64,000 bases of DNA from Antilocapra americana (GCA_007570785.1 ML661885.1:35352924-35416923), one strand, 5' to 3'. Shown: positions 21,642 to 33,575, numbered from the stretch's first letter. Translations and numbers: made by a program. Notes: generated by a model not told the origin, from the sequence alone.

Positions 21642-23767
21642 GCCTGATTATTTTTTTAAGGGAATATTCCTAGGATAATTCCTTCAAATTTTCCAGCTAT
21701 GGATGGCAAGAGTTTTGTGTGTGTGTGTTTGTGTTTAAGTATATAGCAATTTTTACAGCATATTTAATCTCAAGATTTTAAATAGCAGTCTTGAAGAACT
21801 TCTAGAATTCTTACAGATTAATGAATTTTTATGTAGCTTCATTGAAAATTTCTATATTTTGTTCCCTCATTTATCAAAAATACCTACTTATAGGGGAAAT
21901 AAATATGTGAGTGTAATGAATTTCAATAAGACATAAGAAAAAACGTTTGATGGTATAAATGGGCAAATAGAGTACTGGAATTGATGGTTATTTAAGTCTT
22001 GTAAGTTGAAGAGTCTGAGGATGGGGGGCGGGGGGAATGTCCTTAAGTGCTTTTAAACATAACAGGCAAGAAATAATTAAGAGATTGAGGCAACCTTAAG
22101 AAAGGTCCCTGGAGTCAGGCCACTGGGTTCTGAATTGACCTTATGCTGACTGAACAATGACTCACATGAAGAACTGATGTAATCTTGCTACAAAACTAGT
22201 ATTTAAAAAGGAATCAGCCTTTATTCTTATCACATCTATAGTCTTTCTCCCCGAGTATCAGGGGTTTTATTTTTTATTAATTTAATAAGGACATTGTCAA
22301 ACTGTAGTATAATAGAACAAACATTACTAAATGACATCTAGCTCAAAACAATGATGAAAAGAAGACGAAGTAGCCAAAATGCAAACATGAAAGATGACGT
22401 CTAACACTGGGGTGATGACATGGGCAATAGGGATTTAACCCAACTTAATTAGAAAAAAAAATACCTAGGATCCATGATTGGGACTTAAGAGGTTCTGCTT
22501 CAGTTCAACATAAAAAGTTTTTAAAGGTTGTTCCAACAACGTAGTGATGTTGGCCTGTGAGGGAGTCAGTTCCTTGTTGCCAGAGCTGTTAAAATAGATG
22601 CTGAATAAAACTCTGTCAGAAATTCCATCCGACTGGAGGTTAAGATAAGCTAATCATTTTCAGCTCCACACCAAAGATGCTTCCAGTTCAGTTAATTTCA
22701 TTTTCTACAACTAGTGAAGAAAGGCCGATTTTAAGTGTTGCGTGTAAAGTCCCTTCAGAGGAACTTCCCATGCTTAACAGTCACAGCCATTCTAGTTACC
22801 CAGATGGTTGTGGGCTGACAGTCCCTGGGCTCTAATCTCTAGGGGGAATGTTAAGGAACACACTGGGACCTGAACTTGAACCTGTGCTGTCGCTGCGGGC
22901 CGTCCCCTTTCTTTAAGAGCAGATGCGAACATCTACTGGTGGATGGCCATTTTTACAACTGCCACCAATAGGGCGCTGCCACAGACACTTTTGCTTGGCC
23001 GACCCATCTGTTACTTTCAACGCTCTTTTCCTGACCTCCTTCTGGGCTGTCATGAAATAGAAACAGGGTCCTAAAGTAAGATTCTTGGGAAAACTTTTGT
23101 TTTCCTGATCCAGGCATTGCCACTTCCTCCTTCTTCAGGGTTTAATCATGAGCCCTGAGGATGGAATCACAGGAGCTAACGTACAGTCATGAGGAAAACC
23201 CCCTGGAGGATCGTAAAGACAGCAGCTCCGACAAGTGCCTCACAAACCCTTTCTTCCTATTTGTTTAAACATCTCTGCTCAGAATTTTTTGATGCCAGCA
23301 GCTGAAAAGCATTCCTGACTGAGACATGATCCTTCCTGATTTTCCCCCTTGGGAATGCAGAATTTCCAGTCATATGACTGCTTAAGCATCTTATAGAACT
23401 TGTTCTTTAGAGCAACCTTCATCTATAACTGAGGCCTGAGGACCATAGTGGATGTTTATGGAACCACAGACTCTTAGAAGGAAGCAGAAGTGTACACATG
23501 TATAGGAATTTTCTTTTCTAAGATCCCTGGTAAACAGTTAAGCATTTATGCAATATTAATTGAGCACCTACTAGATTTAAATGCCTTCATTAAGGAATCT
23601 CAGTAATTACCAAAGTAACCTTTGAATGGCTCTGGCTGATAGAAATTCTTTTGTTTATGAACCAAAATATTTTGATTTTATAAAGGTTATCCTTTTTAAA
23701 AAAGTCTTAGATGTATAAAGTATATGATTTCTGAAATAGCTAATAATATAATTTATTAGAAAATGAC
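21642..23767. other. Unassigned 2.1-kb block with a CpG-rich patch
   Basis: A (TG)n run lies at 21716-21735. About 22880-23030 has around seven CpG dinucleotides in 150 bases against an AT-rich, CpG-poor background, and contains a CTCF-like word at 22962-22978. No exon structure is seen. Confidence 0.45.
22962..22978 (+). promoter_or_regulatory. Possible CTCF-like site
   Basis: ccaccaatagggcgctg resembles the CTCF core CCACCAG(A/G)GGGCGCTG but has one extra base and a T where G is expected. Binding is not implied by this match alone. Confidence 0.22.
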
Positions 23768-23862
23768 TTGTCACAGTGGAAAGCACATGATCTTTGAATG
23801 AGGTAACGGTAGAACCTGTGGGCACCACCTCTTACTAGCTGTGGGACTCTGGGCAAGTTATT
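23768..23862 (+). mobile_element. MIR SINE, 5'/core part of a split copy
   Basis: agtggaaagcacatgatctt and cttactagctgtgggactct, ending gggcaagtta, match the MIR core. Confidence 0.72.
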
Positions 23863-24398
23863 GGTGCTAGTGATTCTGTTGACTCCTATCTCCCCTCATC
23901 CCACTTCCTCTCTCCATGCTGAACTTCTCAGAGCATATCACCTAGGCTCCCTTTCTTCTGTTCCTGGGTGGGTTTGGTCAATGGGAGGCACATGCGGAGA
24001 CTAGAGGATGGGAGGAGAGACAGTGGAGGTCAGGGTCTCTCTTCCCTCAGTAAACTTCCTCCGTTCCTTATGGTTCTGCCAGAGGCTGCACGCCACTACG
24101 CTTCAACCCCTAGAGGATGGCCTTTCTTCCCTCAAGCCTTCACGTGGCTCTAGTACATCTACGTCTTCCCGTTTTCCTTTGGGTCCAGGTATGTTAGAGG
24201 CAGCCTGCGGTGGCACTTTCTTGTTGCCATTACGTGTGTCCCTGCCCCATCCTTCATAGGTTTCCTTATCCGCCTCCATCTTTGAAAATGGTCCCTTCTG
24301 AATCGGTCATCTGTTTCTCGTGTCAGCTGCTACATTATTAAATCTGTCTGAGTCCCCATTTACTCCCTGGCATGGGGCTACTAACAGACACCCCCGAG
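23863..24398. repeat. Old interspersed repeat inserted into MIR, family not identified
   Basis: ggtcaatgggaggcacatgc, later ttgaaaatggtcccttctga and catctgtttctcgtgtcagc resemble an old mammalian repeat I recognise by pattern but cannot name. It interrupts a MIR, so it is younger than that MIR. Confidence 0.4.
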
Positions 24399-24485
24399 AG
24401 TTCCTGGGAGGGATTAAAGGTCATTACCTCTGTACTACAGTTCAGTGTCTGGCACATAGTAAATGTGCCATAAAAATATTACAGG
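24399..24485 (+). mobile_element. MIR SINE, 3' part of the split copy
   Basis: gggattaaaggtcattacct and cagtgtctggcacatagtaa continue the MIR in the same orientation where the 23768-23862 piece stops. Confidence 0.65.
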
Positions 24486-26209
24486 TAAAAATATGATTAG
24501 CATAGTTTGCACGGGGGGAGGAAACCAAGAGCAGTCCCGTTTTTACATACTGGCAGGATCCTTTTCCTGACATAAATATAGCCTAACACATAGGGGTGGA
24601 AAGAATATGCAGTTACATCAGTGGCTGCAAATGTCACAAGGAGCAGAGCTTTTCTCAAGATCCTCACTCTCCCCTACCAGACTCATCGATCTTTCTCTCC
24701 CTGGGAGGTCTGTTCATTCAAGGATGAGTAATAGGTAACACTTCACAAGCTGAAAGCAGAGCACCTCCATTCATTTTATGACCAGTATAATTACCTGACT
24801 AAAGACAATTCAACACATTGTATCACTACCATTGATTCTGTTTTTCTGTATGGTCAAATTAAATGCTTATTAAAGTGTATATACCTTAAAGAAAGAAAAT
24901 CTGTTACTTTCTTTCCAAGGTGCATATTCTTCCCTTAGAATCTGCACATACCTCTATGTAACACTTGTGGAACTGTCTTGTACTAGTTGCTTGCTTATTG
25001 CTCTTCTCTACCAGACCTTTTTACCCATAGTACCTTACAGAGTTACCCTTACCATAGTAGGCACTCAATAAATACTTGTTGAGTGAGTGGTGCCTAGGAG
25101 TTAGCAGGGACTATTGCTTTTACTTAGGTTCTGGAGCAAGACACAGATGGCTTGGCAGATGGCATGTAAGGTCATGCAATGCCTTCCCAGGGAGCCTGAA
25201 GTTATTCAAAGAAAGCCATTACGTCACCACTGTGACCAGCCTGAGTGCTCCCGTGAATCTGAGCAGACACATTAGCAATGGGATATTAGTAAGGGAGGGT
25301 TCAGCATCCTGCCAACTTTGAAAAGACAGCACAGAAAAGTAGGAGAAATAATGGCCTGAGGACACCAGCATAGGTCAATGAGAGCTACATCTCAAGTTGA
25401 ACCACGATCAGGGTCAAGTGCACAAAAAATGATGTAGGATTTTTCTCTTCCTAACTGGGATCTTTTGGAGTTATATACTAAACATGTTAAAGTAATGAAT
25501 AAACCAAAAAGGTGCTTCTGAACAACTTAAGTCATGGTTGAAAACATCAGAAAACAAATCTGAGGTCTGCTGAGAATTCCTTCATTCAGATCCCATTGTT
25601 TTATACTGACTGCTGTCATCATTCAAAAGATATGCAATAATTTACACCGTGAAGGTACTTAATATTTCCTGCTTCATAGGTCACAGTGCAAAGAGAACAT
25701 TACTGGTAGTCTTTACTCTCTAAACCTTATCTCCGATGCCAGAAAACTTTAGGATCAAAGGTCCTGCAGTGCCCTCAATATGGCATACTCCATTACTTCA
25801 GGCTTCTGCCATGGCTGTACCCCTGCCTAAAATGCTCTCCTCTCTTTTATCTATCGCAGCCCTGCATGTGTAGGCTTCCAAAGTTACACTAACACCAGAT
25901 AATTAACAATCCCATGTGCTTCCACAATGAAAGTATCTTTGCATAGTAGATTTTGACAGTAACCACACTAAACAGTATCATCAGGCAAAATCACATATAG
26001 GTAAAATTATTTTGAAATAGTTTAGTTATATGGGGTCCCTATAGTCCTTCATTCTTTTTTCCCAATAGTCACAGTAGTACCCTCCAAAGGGCATCTGGTT
26101 CCATTTATATTTTTCCTTGTTTCTATTATGAAACAGATATCTGCTTGTAGATGCTCTGATGTGGTTTATGGATGTAAAATATAGATAATTGATTCATTCA
26201 ACTTCTGGA
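24486..26209. other. Mostly unassigned; MIR/L2 tails at 25030-25090 and about 25795-25860
   Basis: ccatagtaggcactcaataa then tacttgttgag is a MIR/L2 3' end. cctgcctaaaatgctctcct resembles an L2 segment. The remainder carries no recognised feature. Confidence 0.45.
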
Positions 26210-26708
26210 AGTACTTCTGGGGGCAACCCTCACCTGTCAACCTTCTTTAGAGAGGCCTCCACTGAAGAGGGTATCCTGAGGAAGCTGGCTTTCTGTGTTG
26301 ACTCAGCGTCCTTGCTCCAACTTGGGACAATTCCGAAGGGTTGTTCCTAATAGCTTATGGTGAACAATGTCTGATTTGTGATCTCTGAAAATTTAACTTT
26401 GGGACCAGGGACCAGGCTTGATCACTCAAGAGCTTTTGTGTAGAAGAATTTTATTAAAGTGAAAAAGGGACTGAGAAAGCTTTGACATAGACATCACCCC
26501 ACTACTAGTCTTATCAAGGCCTTATGTACTTTTACCAGACCCACTATCTCAACATACATCTTAAATTAACAAGATTAAAACTAACAATGGAAAAGTCTTA
26601 CCAGACCCACTCCCACAACATATGTCTTAAGGTAACAAGATTGGTCAGAAGGTTCTTGTTAAAAAGGAGAAACATCTTCTTCCAAGCAAGAACACTGTTG
26701 TAATATAC
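26210..26708 (-). mobile_element. ERV LTR, 3' part, split by BovB
   Basis: Minus-strand LTR sharing long blocks with the LTR at 55690-56283, including the polyadenylation region (ataaaattcttctacacaaa, tgatcaagcctggtccctgg). The LTR end is probably near 26348; 26210-26347 may be U5 or leader. A U3 block is duplicated (see 26534-26642). No viral coding sequence is attached. Confidence 0.75.
26534..26642 (-). repeat. Tandem duplication inside the LTR U3
   Basis: A block starting accagacccact and ending aacaagatt occurs at 26534-26576 and again at 26600-26642, a 66-base offset. The other LTR copy shows one corresponding block near 55993-56030. Confidence 0.72.
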
Positions 26709-28139
26709 TTCAAATCCTGAAAGATGACGCTGTGAAAGTACTGCACTCAATATGCCAGCAATTATGGAAAACTCAGCAGTGGCCACAGGACTGGAAAAGG
26801 TCACTTTTCATTCCTATCCCAAAGAAAGGCAATGTCAAAGAAAGCTCAAACTACCGCACAGTTGCACTCATCTCACAGGCTAGTAAAGTAATGCTTAAAA
26901 TTCTCCAAGTCAGGCTTCAGCCCTACATGAACTGTGAAATTCCAGATACTCAAGCTGGTTTTAGAAAAGGCAGAGGAACCAGAGATCAAATTGCCAACAC
27001 CTGCTGGATCATCGAAAAAGAAAGAGAGTTTCAGAAAAACATCTATTTCTGCTTTATTGACTATGCCAAAGCCTTTGACTGGGTGGATCACAATGAACTG
27101 TGGAAATTCTAAAAGAGATGGGAATACCAGACCACCTGACCCGCTTCTTGAGAAACCTGTATGCAGGTCAGGAAGCAACAGTCAGAACTGGACATGGAAA
27201 AACAGACTGGTTCCAAATAGGAAAAGGAGTACATCAAGGCTGTATAAAGTCACCCTGCTTATTTAACTTATATGCAGAGTACATCATGAGAAATGCTGGG
27301 CTAGAGGAAGCATAAGTTGGAATCAAGATTGTGGGGAGAAATATCAATAACCTCAGATACACAGATGACACCACCCTTATAGCAGAAAGTGAAGAAGAAC
27401 TAAAGAGCCTCTTGATGAAAGTGAAAGAGGAGAGTGAAAATGTTGGCTTAAAGCTCAGCATTAAAAAAACTAAGATCATGGCATCCGGTCCCATCACTTC
27501 ATGGGAGATAGATGGGGAAACAGTGGAAACAGTGGCTGATTTAATTTTTCCGGGCTCCAAAATCACTGCAGATGGTGATTGCAGTCATGAAATTAAAAGA
27601 CGCTTACTCCTTGGAAGGAAAGTTATGACCAACCTAGATAGCATATTAAAAAGCAGAGACATTACTTTACCAACAAAGGTCTGTCTAGTTAAGGCTATGG
27701 TTTTTCCAGTAGTCATGGATGGATTTGAGAGTTGGACTATAAAAAAAGCTGAGTGCCGAAGAATTGATGCTTTTGAACTGTGGTGCTGGAGAAGACTCCT
27801 GAGAGTCCCTTGGACTGCAAGGAGATCCAACCAGTCCATCCTAAAGGAGATCAGTCCTGGGTGTTCATTAGAAGGTCTGATGTTGAAGCTGAAACTCCAA
27901 TACTTTGGCCACCTGATGCAAAGAGCTGACTCATTGGAAAAGACACTGATGCTGGGAAGGATTGAGGATAGGTGGAGAAGGGGACGACAGAAGATGAGAT
28001 GACTGGATGGCATCACTGACTCGATGGACATGGGTTTGGGTAGCCTCTGGGAGCTGGTGATAGACAGGGAGGCCTGACGTGCTGCGCTTTATGGGGTCGC
28101 AAAGAGTCAGACATGACTAGGTGACTGAACTGAAGTGAC
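26709..28139 (+). mobile_element. BovB (RTE) LINE, 5' truncated, inserted in an ERV LTR
   Basis: It runs from ttcaaatcctgaaagatgac to the ggggtcgcaaagagtcagac end. Endonuclease and upstream regions are absent. LTR sequence resumes on the far side, so this BovB is younger than the LTR. Confidence 0.93.
26731..28002 (+). pseudogene. BovB reverse transcriptase, broken fragment
   Basis: RTE-clade ORF2 protein copies BovB RNA and is thought also to mobilise Bov-tA SINEs. The first piece (to 27112) carries SNYRTVALIS and motif A FIDYAKAFD. A single-base loss near 27110 (tggaaattctaa) shifts the frame. The second piece starts about 27100 and continues to 28002, interrupted by a TAA at 27313-27315 where CAA is expected. 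Motif C reads YTDDTT instead of YADDTT. The C-terminal end includes VMDGFESWT and FELWCWRRLLRVPWTARRSN. About two lesions in 1.3 kb makes this one of the better-preserved BovB copies here, but it lacks the endonuclease and a proper start. Confidence 0.88.
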
Positions 28140-28282
28140 AGAGTTAAGCTGAGTTGTTTTGTTGTGTAATTATTAGTTCTGGGCTTAAGGAAAATAACAT
28201 GCCTAAGATAAAACAATGTAGAAAAAAGAAATGTCTTTTTCTCCTGGAGAACCTCAGACTCCTTTCTCCTCCTCAAGGGCCC
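28140..28282 (-). mobile_element. ERV LTR, 5' (U3) part, beyond the BovB
   Basis: The reverse complement contains aactcagcttaactctgt and a gaggagaaaggagtctgagg run matching 55760-55920 of the other LTR. Together with 26348-26708 it rebuilds the order seen there, once the BovB is set aside. Confidence 0.72.
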
Positions 28283-28466
28283 CAGACCCCCTTGTGGCTT
28301 AGCTGGTAAAGAATCGGCCTGCAATGTGGGAGACCTGGGTTCAATGATCCTCTGGAAAAAGTAAAGGCTACCCTCTCCAGTATTCTGGCCTGGAGAATTC
28401 CCATAGCTCATGGAGTCACAAAGAGTTGGACATGACTGAGCGACTTTCACTTCACTTCACTTCAAG
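28283..28466 (+). mobile_element. Bov-tA SINE at the LTR edge
   Basis: Head cccccttgtggcttagctgg, body ctctccagtattctggcctg, end gacatgactgagcgactttc followed by short acttc repeats. The LTR is not recognisable beyond it. Confidence 0.9.
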
Positions 28467-28700
28467 GATTAGCTGTCTCATTCCACCCTCAGGACTTCCC
28501 AGAGTTTTGACTGAAGCTTTGGCTGGGGCTCCATGGCGCTCCTCTTCTGCCCCATTCTGCTTGTCCCATTCCCTTTCCCTTCAACAGATGTTAAGACCAC
28601 TAGGTCTTCTTAATAAACCTCCTGGATACACATCTCTGTCTCAGAATCAAGGAACTCCAATAGTGAGAGCTGGCAGGAGGGAGCCCACATGGGGATGGAA
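28467..28700 (+). repeat. Possible old LTR 3' end, family unassigned
   Basis: cttcttaataaacctcctgg then acatctctgtctcagaatc resembles an old mammalian LTR terminus with its AATAAA at about 28611. Confidence 0.35.
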
Positions 28701-29261
28701 TTTGGGACATGTTCACACAGCTCCATGGTAGGTAGGGAGGACCCCATTAGTGGCGGTAGGCAGAGCACAGAGGGTCCCTGGCACATGGTAGTGTCATGGC
28801 AAAGCCTTTTACCTTGGAAAACAGAGATAAACACAGAAAAGATCATAGCAGCTGGTGTGAGGTGAGAAGCGTCTGAGACATAAGGGAACATAGTAACTAT
28901 GAGGAGGATGGAATTGGGTGGCTTTGGCTAAGCTTGGTGGATGCTTTGGAGAAATACAGCAGAAAGTTGCGAACAATGGATCTTCACTTAAAAGCTAAGC
29001 TTGAAAGCCAGAGGGCCCCTCTGGCAGCATCAAAGAGACTCTCATCTTCTGCAGCAAAAGGGCAGAGAAATTGAGGCCTAACGAGTAGTTGGACTTCAAA
29101 AAGGTCCAGATCTTTCCAGGGTAGGTCTGCTGCACCAAGATCAGGACTTTGGTTGAAGAAAATAAAAATGGAACCTTGATCCTTGGGATGGCATTGATGT
29201 CCTGAAAATGAATTCCCAGACCTCATTCAGTGCTTTGGACCTACAAAAAGGCTGGAAAAAA
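28701..29261. other. Unassigned DNA
   Basis: No recognisable repeat or coding signal. Confidence 0.5.
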
Positions 29262-29476
29262 AGTGAAGGTGTCAGTCACTGCAGTCGTGTCTGACTCTTT
29301 GTGACCCTGTGGACTGTGGCCTGCCAGGCTCCTCTGTTCATGGAATTCTCAAGGCAAGAATACTGGAGTGAGTAGCCATTTCCTTCTACAGGGGATCGTC
29401 CTCACCCAAGGATTGAACCTGGGTCTCCTGCATTGCAGGTAGATTCTTTACTGTCTAAGCCATCAGGGAAGCTCCA
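29262..29476 (-). mobile_element. Bov-tA SINE
   Basis: Full length in minus orientation (gtgaaggtgtcagtcactgc to ctaagccatcagggaagctc). Confidence 0.92.
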
Positions 29477-30001
29477 AGTAAAAGGCTTATTTCTCCCTAT
29501 TAAAGACTAGGAACTGTCCTTCATGAAAAAATAATGCAAAAGCATCTCCCCCTCAAAGATAATATGCATCTCTCCATTCCCTCATGATCAGCCCTCAACT
29601 CCCTTCTGTCTACTAGGTAATAAGGACGATTGAGTTATGACATCACTGCAGCTAGGGATATGCTGGGCCTGCTAAAGAAGGAAAGGGACTTTAACTCCTT
29701 TTGCCACAGGATCAGCTAACACCCTGAGGACCTGTGGGAGTACACAGGACCCTGGATTTTGGGAGTGTTTGATCAGATGGGGAAACCATAAGGGCTAGAC
29801 AAGGGAGTGTTTATTTAATTATTTGGGATGTCTCTCTTGGGATAGGCAACTAAACAAGGCCTTGGGAAAAATAATGAAGACAAATGACTAGTCATGGACC
29901 ACATATGGACAAATACGTCAGAATATCCAGAACATATAGCGTAAGAAGGGATTAAAGGCTCAGAGATGTGGGCGTGGCAGAGGGAAAGAAAGGAAAAAAG
30001 A
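29477..30001. other. Unassigned DNA
   Basis: No recognisable repeat or coding signal. Confidence 0.5.
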
Positions 30002-30145
30002 AAGTGAAGTTGCTCAGTCATGTTCGACTCTTTGCGACCCCATGGACTGTAGCCTGCCAGGCTCCTCCATCTTCCAGGCAAGAATACTGGAGTAGGTTGC
30101 CATTTTCTTCTCCAGGGAATCTACCCCAACCCAAGGATTGGATAT
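30002..30145 (-). mobile_element. Bov-tA SINE, head truncated
   Basis: The Bov-A body is complete (gaagttgctcagtcatgttc to ggcaagaatactggagtagg), but the tRNA-like head breaks off after cccaacccaaggattgga. Confidence 0.87.
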
Positions 30146-30599
30146 ACTATAAATACATTATGTAAGGCCAGAATTCTCACCAGGGGATCGTGTTCCATAG
30201 AAGAGCCTGGAGGATATACTATTCATCAGAACAATACAGAATGTCCAGATAAAAGCAGTTAAAAGGTCAGAGGTGGCCATCTCCTGTAAGCTAGAGTTAA
30301 TAGCAAGGTTTGCAGTGGGGAAGCAACAGAGTTCAGTGGTACCATTTAACTGTTGGAAGGCGGGTAGACTCATTTTAATAAGTGGCAGATTTGGAAGGGC
30401 TTCCAGGTAGGGCCTGCCTTTCAGAGAGTTATACAAGTTTTTTATATGGCAGGGTGTCCCTGGGCATGTGACATACATGGGCAGCTAATACTAGAAGTAG
30501 GTGGTAGTACTACTCCAAGGGTGCAATTAAAAGAAATTAAGAATGAATCACTGGGAACCTGAGGGCAATTGCCCTCCAAAGAGTTATAATACCTTGCTA
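30146..30599. other. Unassigned DNA
   Basis: No recognisable repeat or coding signal. Confidence 0.5.
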
Positions 30600-30781
30600 G
30601 ATCTGAGGCAAATGTTGGGCCTGAAAACTACTTACTGAAGGAGAGGCCTGCTTACTGGAAGAAAGGACCCTGAAACACCAGAGCAAGTGTCCGTATTATA
30701 TTCTCTCAGATTTTAGTTCTCAGTTTTAAGCTGTTAAGTTTGGTGATGATTTGTTACACAGCAGTAGATAACTGATACAGC
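30600..30781 (+). mobile_element. MLT1-type LTR 3' end
   Basis: gctgttaagtttggtgatga, then ttgttacacagcagtagata and actgatac, is the MaLR 3'-end signature. Confidence 0.58.
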
Positions 30782-33199
30782 TACACTGGTCACTTTATGC
30801 ATGCACCCACTGAATGAACACTAGGGGAATCATCTTTATTTCTAATTATGAAACACCTTTTCCAGAGTGGGAATCTTTGGTGAGACTTCACATGACAAAC
30901 ACCTGTCTTCATACACTGGGTCTGTCCATAACTTCTCCCCCATCTCGTTTGCCACCGATCCCTCTTTTGTACCCCCAAGTCCATGACCTGATATCAAGTC
31001 AAGCCATGTGTTCTTCACAAATTGGTATAGATTTTGTTTTAGGACAATTCTCCTAGGCAAAAAGGACAAAGACATCTACTGCTCAAGGTCTTGCCTACTG
31101 ATTAGACCAGGCTTACCCGCTGCCTTTTAAGTGATGCTTAGTGGCGATGTTAAGTCTAGCTATCTTCCAGCTGATGCCAGGACACTGAGAAGAGTCAGTT
31201 CTAAACCACAGTAGCTGTGTGGTGGAGCGAGGGGGGTGGTGTATCAGAACTAGACACACAGGTCCATGCCTTGAGAAAAGAATTTAGGGTTTGAGTGTCT
31301 CATTTGCGTTTTGAGCTGATAGGTGATATTCTTCACCCCCTGCCCTCGCCCCACCCTCATGCCCTTCAAATGCCAACAACGACACCGACCTTCAAAATTT
31401 TGCTTTTGGTGGGGCTTCATTCTAAGGAAACACAGAATGTAATTGTATTAGATGCTTTGTCTGGCAGGTCCTAAGCCCACAGTCTTCTGTCCCTTACAAG
31501 TTGACTGGATATTTTCTAACTCCTAGATTTCTTGGAGGTTCTAGCTGTAGCCACTCCTGGTACCATTTCCATTAAAGTCAAGATTCTTACCTACCACCTG
31601 TAGAGGCTGACTTTGGCTGAATTAAACCAAAATATAATTCATTAAATAGATGTTGTGTTACTTGAAGACTTTTAGGCCAAAATAAGGAATCAGAAAATGG
31701 ACAGCTCTGAAAGGTGATGATGCAGCCAGAACCACCAAAGAAGATCAGTTCTGAGAAGCAGTCGAGTGAGAGGACTAGCTCTAAGGCTACCGGGCATGGG
31801 TATCACAGCGTGCACCCACACTGCTGCTGGCACTGAGCACTGGCTGTCACCATGGCGACACTGCCAATCCTACCTCCGGACACCGGATGCTTCTGCCACA
31901 AAAATAATCCCCCTGCTTCTAGTTCCAGACTCCAGATCCAAGTCAGGTACATTTGATTGGCAAAGCTTGGATCAAAAATTGGAACACCGGCTGCCTCAGA
32001 GGCTAGAAAGACATGCATTGGGCTTTTTGGCTTTTGCAGTAGAAGATAGATTCCTACTAAAACCCATGTTCCGAGAATTTCTGAAACACAGGAGGGAGGT
32101 CAGATATTAGACAAAGAAGAAAAACACAAATGCCCTCTAGCTGAGATCTCTTTGCTCTATTTGTCCCCAGACCACTTCCCCCACTGTACTCTACGTCAGT
32201 CTTCAGGAATCCATCGATGTTTTAGGATGTGGGATAATAAACTTGGTAATCTCGAACTTGCCACCCTGTAGGCTGAACTTTGAATGTGCTCTGAAGAATT
32301 ACAAAGCTGAATAACCAGGTAAGGAGCTACATTTTTTTTCAGGTGAGAAATTTGTACAAAAGGAACTCCATGTCACAGGAACACACAAAATGTTGGAGTT
32401 CAAGAGTTATTTGTTTTAATAACTAAAGAATACAATCAGTTTCACAGAGTTATAAATTGGTACTCATATGAATAAAAATGAGTTATGAAAAAGAATTGCA
32501 TAAGAACCATTAGAAATGAAGTTTAAAAATTCAGATGAACAAAACTGAGTGAATATTTTGAAGATATTAGACTCTGAACTTGAAGTCTTTCATAAAAGAG
32601 TGAGTCATAATGAATGAAAAATAATTTTACATCTTCTGAGATAACTTCAAATGAGATGTTTAAATATAATTTGGCCTCTGACCTCCTTCTCATGAATGAA
32701 CCATATTAAATATGGAGAAGAGATGAATACTGAACACAGACATTGTGGAAGACAGAAAAGATGGATCTTTAAAATTCCAGTTATGCAAGGCTGATGGTAT
32801 TAATGGTAATAGAAAATGGACACAGGTCTATCTTAAGAGCTGACTTGCTTCCCCCTGCTTCAAGCATATGTGTCAACAAAGGCTGTGGTTAAGAAATTTT
32901 TTCAGTATTCATATATGAAGTAAATGGGTAGTCAGGTGTTGGGCAAACCTGGAAAGGTCACGGTGACCTTCAGGATCATTGCAAACACTGTGATATGCCT
33001 GAAGCACAGGTTCTAACACAGAAACTATGTAGGGAAATAACTGATGGGCTTGACAGGTACTAACAGAAACCAGAGAGCTTCTAGGATTGTTCTTCTTAAG
33101 GCTAGGCTAGCTGCCCCCACCAAGTTACCTACCAGGCATTTTCAAGTTCATCTATTCTTATAAAAGTCCCTGTCTCTGTCTTTCTCTTTATCTGACTGC
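30782..33199. other. Unassigned 2.4-kb block
   Basis: No exon is seen. 31700-32110 has several CpGs and fragments (catttgattggcaaagcttg) resembling an old repeat I cannot name; related-looking sequence is at 38505-38960. Confidence 0.4.
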
Positions 33200-33265
33200 C
33201 TATCCATCCATCCATCCATCTATCTATATCTACCTATCATCATCATCATCATCACCTATCCATCA
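33200..33265. repeat. (ATCC)n/(ATCT)n/(ATC)n microsatellite
   Basis: Tandem tetranucleotides pass into seven or so CAT units. Confidence 0.9.
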
Positions 33266-33357
33266 TTATTACACAGAAATTCAGCTACAAACAGAAAAAG
33301 AATTCAATAAACCTTCAAATACCCATTTTCCAGCTTCAATAAGGATGGATTTGTGGC

Positions 33358-33543
33358 CACGTCCACCCTTCCCATGACCCTATGGACTACAGCCTGCCAG
33401 GCTCCTCTGACCATGAGATTCTCCAGGCAAGAATACTGGAGTGGGCTGTCATTTCCTTCTCCAGGGGATCTTCTTGACCCAGGGGTCGAACCCAGGTCTC
33501 CTGCATTGCAGGCAGACTCTTCACTGTCTGAGCCACCAGGGCA
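33358..33543 (-). mobile_element. Bov-tA SINE, 3' truncated, left arm of an inverted pair
   Basis: gactacagcctgccaggctc, ggcaagaatactggagtggg, then the head cactgtctgagccaccaggg. Its 5' end faces the SINE at 33576 across about 32 bases. Confidence 0.9.
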
Positions 33544-33563
33544 CATTATTTTGAAGCAAATAT

Positions 33564-33575
33564 CTGACCATATAA
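33564..33575 (+). repeat. Target-site duplication, left copy
   Basis: ctgaccatataa, repeated exactly at 33829-33840, flanks the plus-strand Bov-tA and its CA tail. Confidence 0.9.

Noticed and set aside
31766..32110. 114-codon plus frame in a locally CpG-richer stretch
   Set aside because: GTG start, low-complexity mix of residues, and partial resemblance of the DNA to an old repeat.
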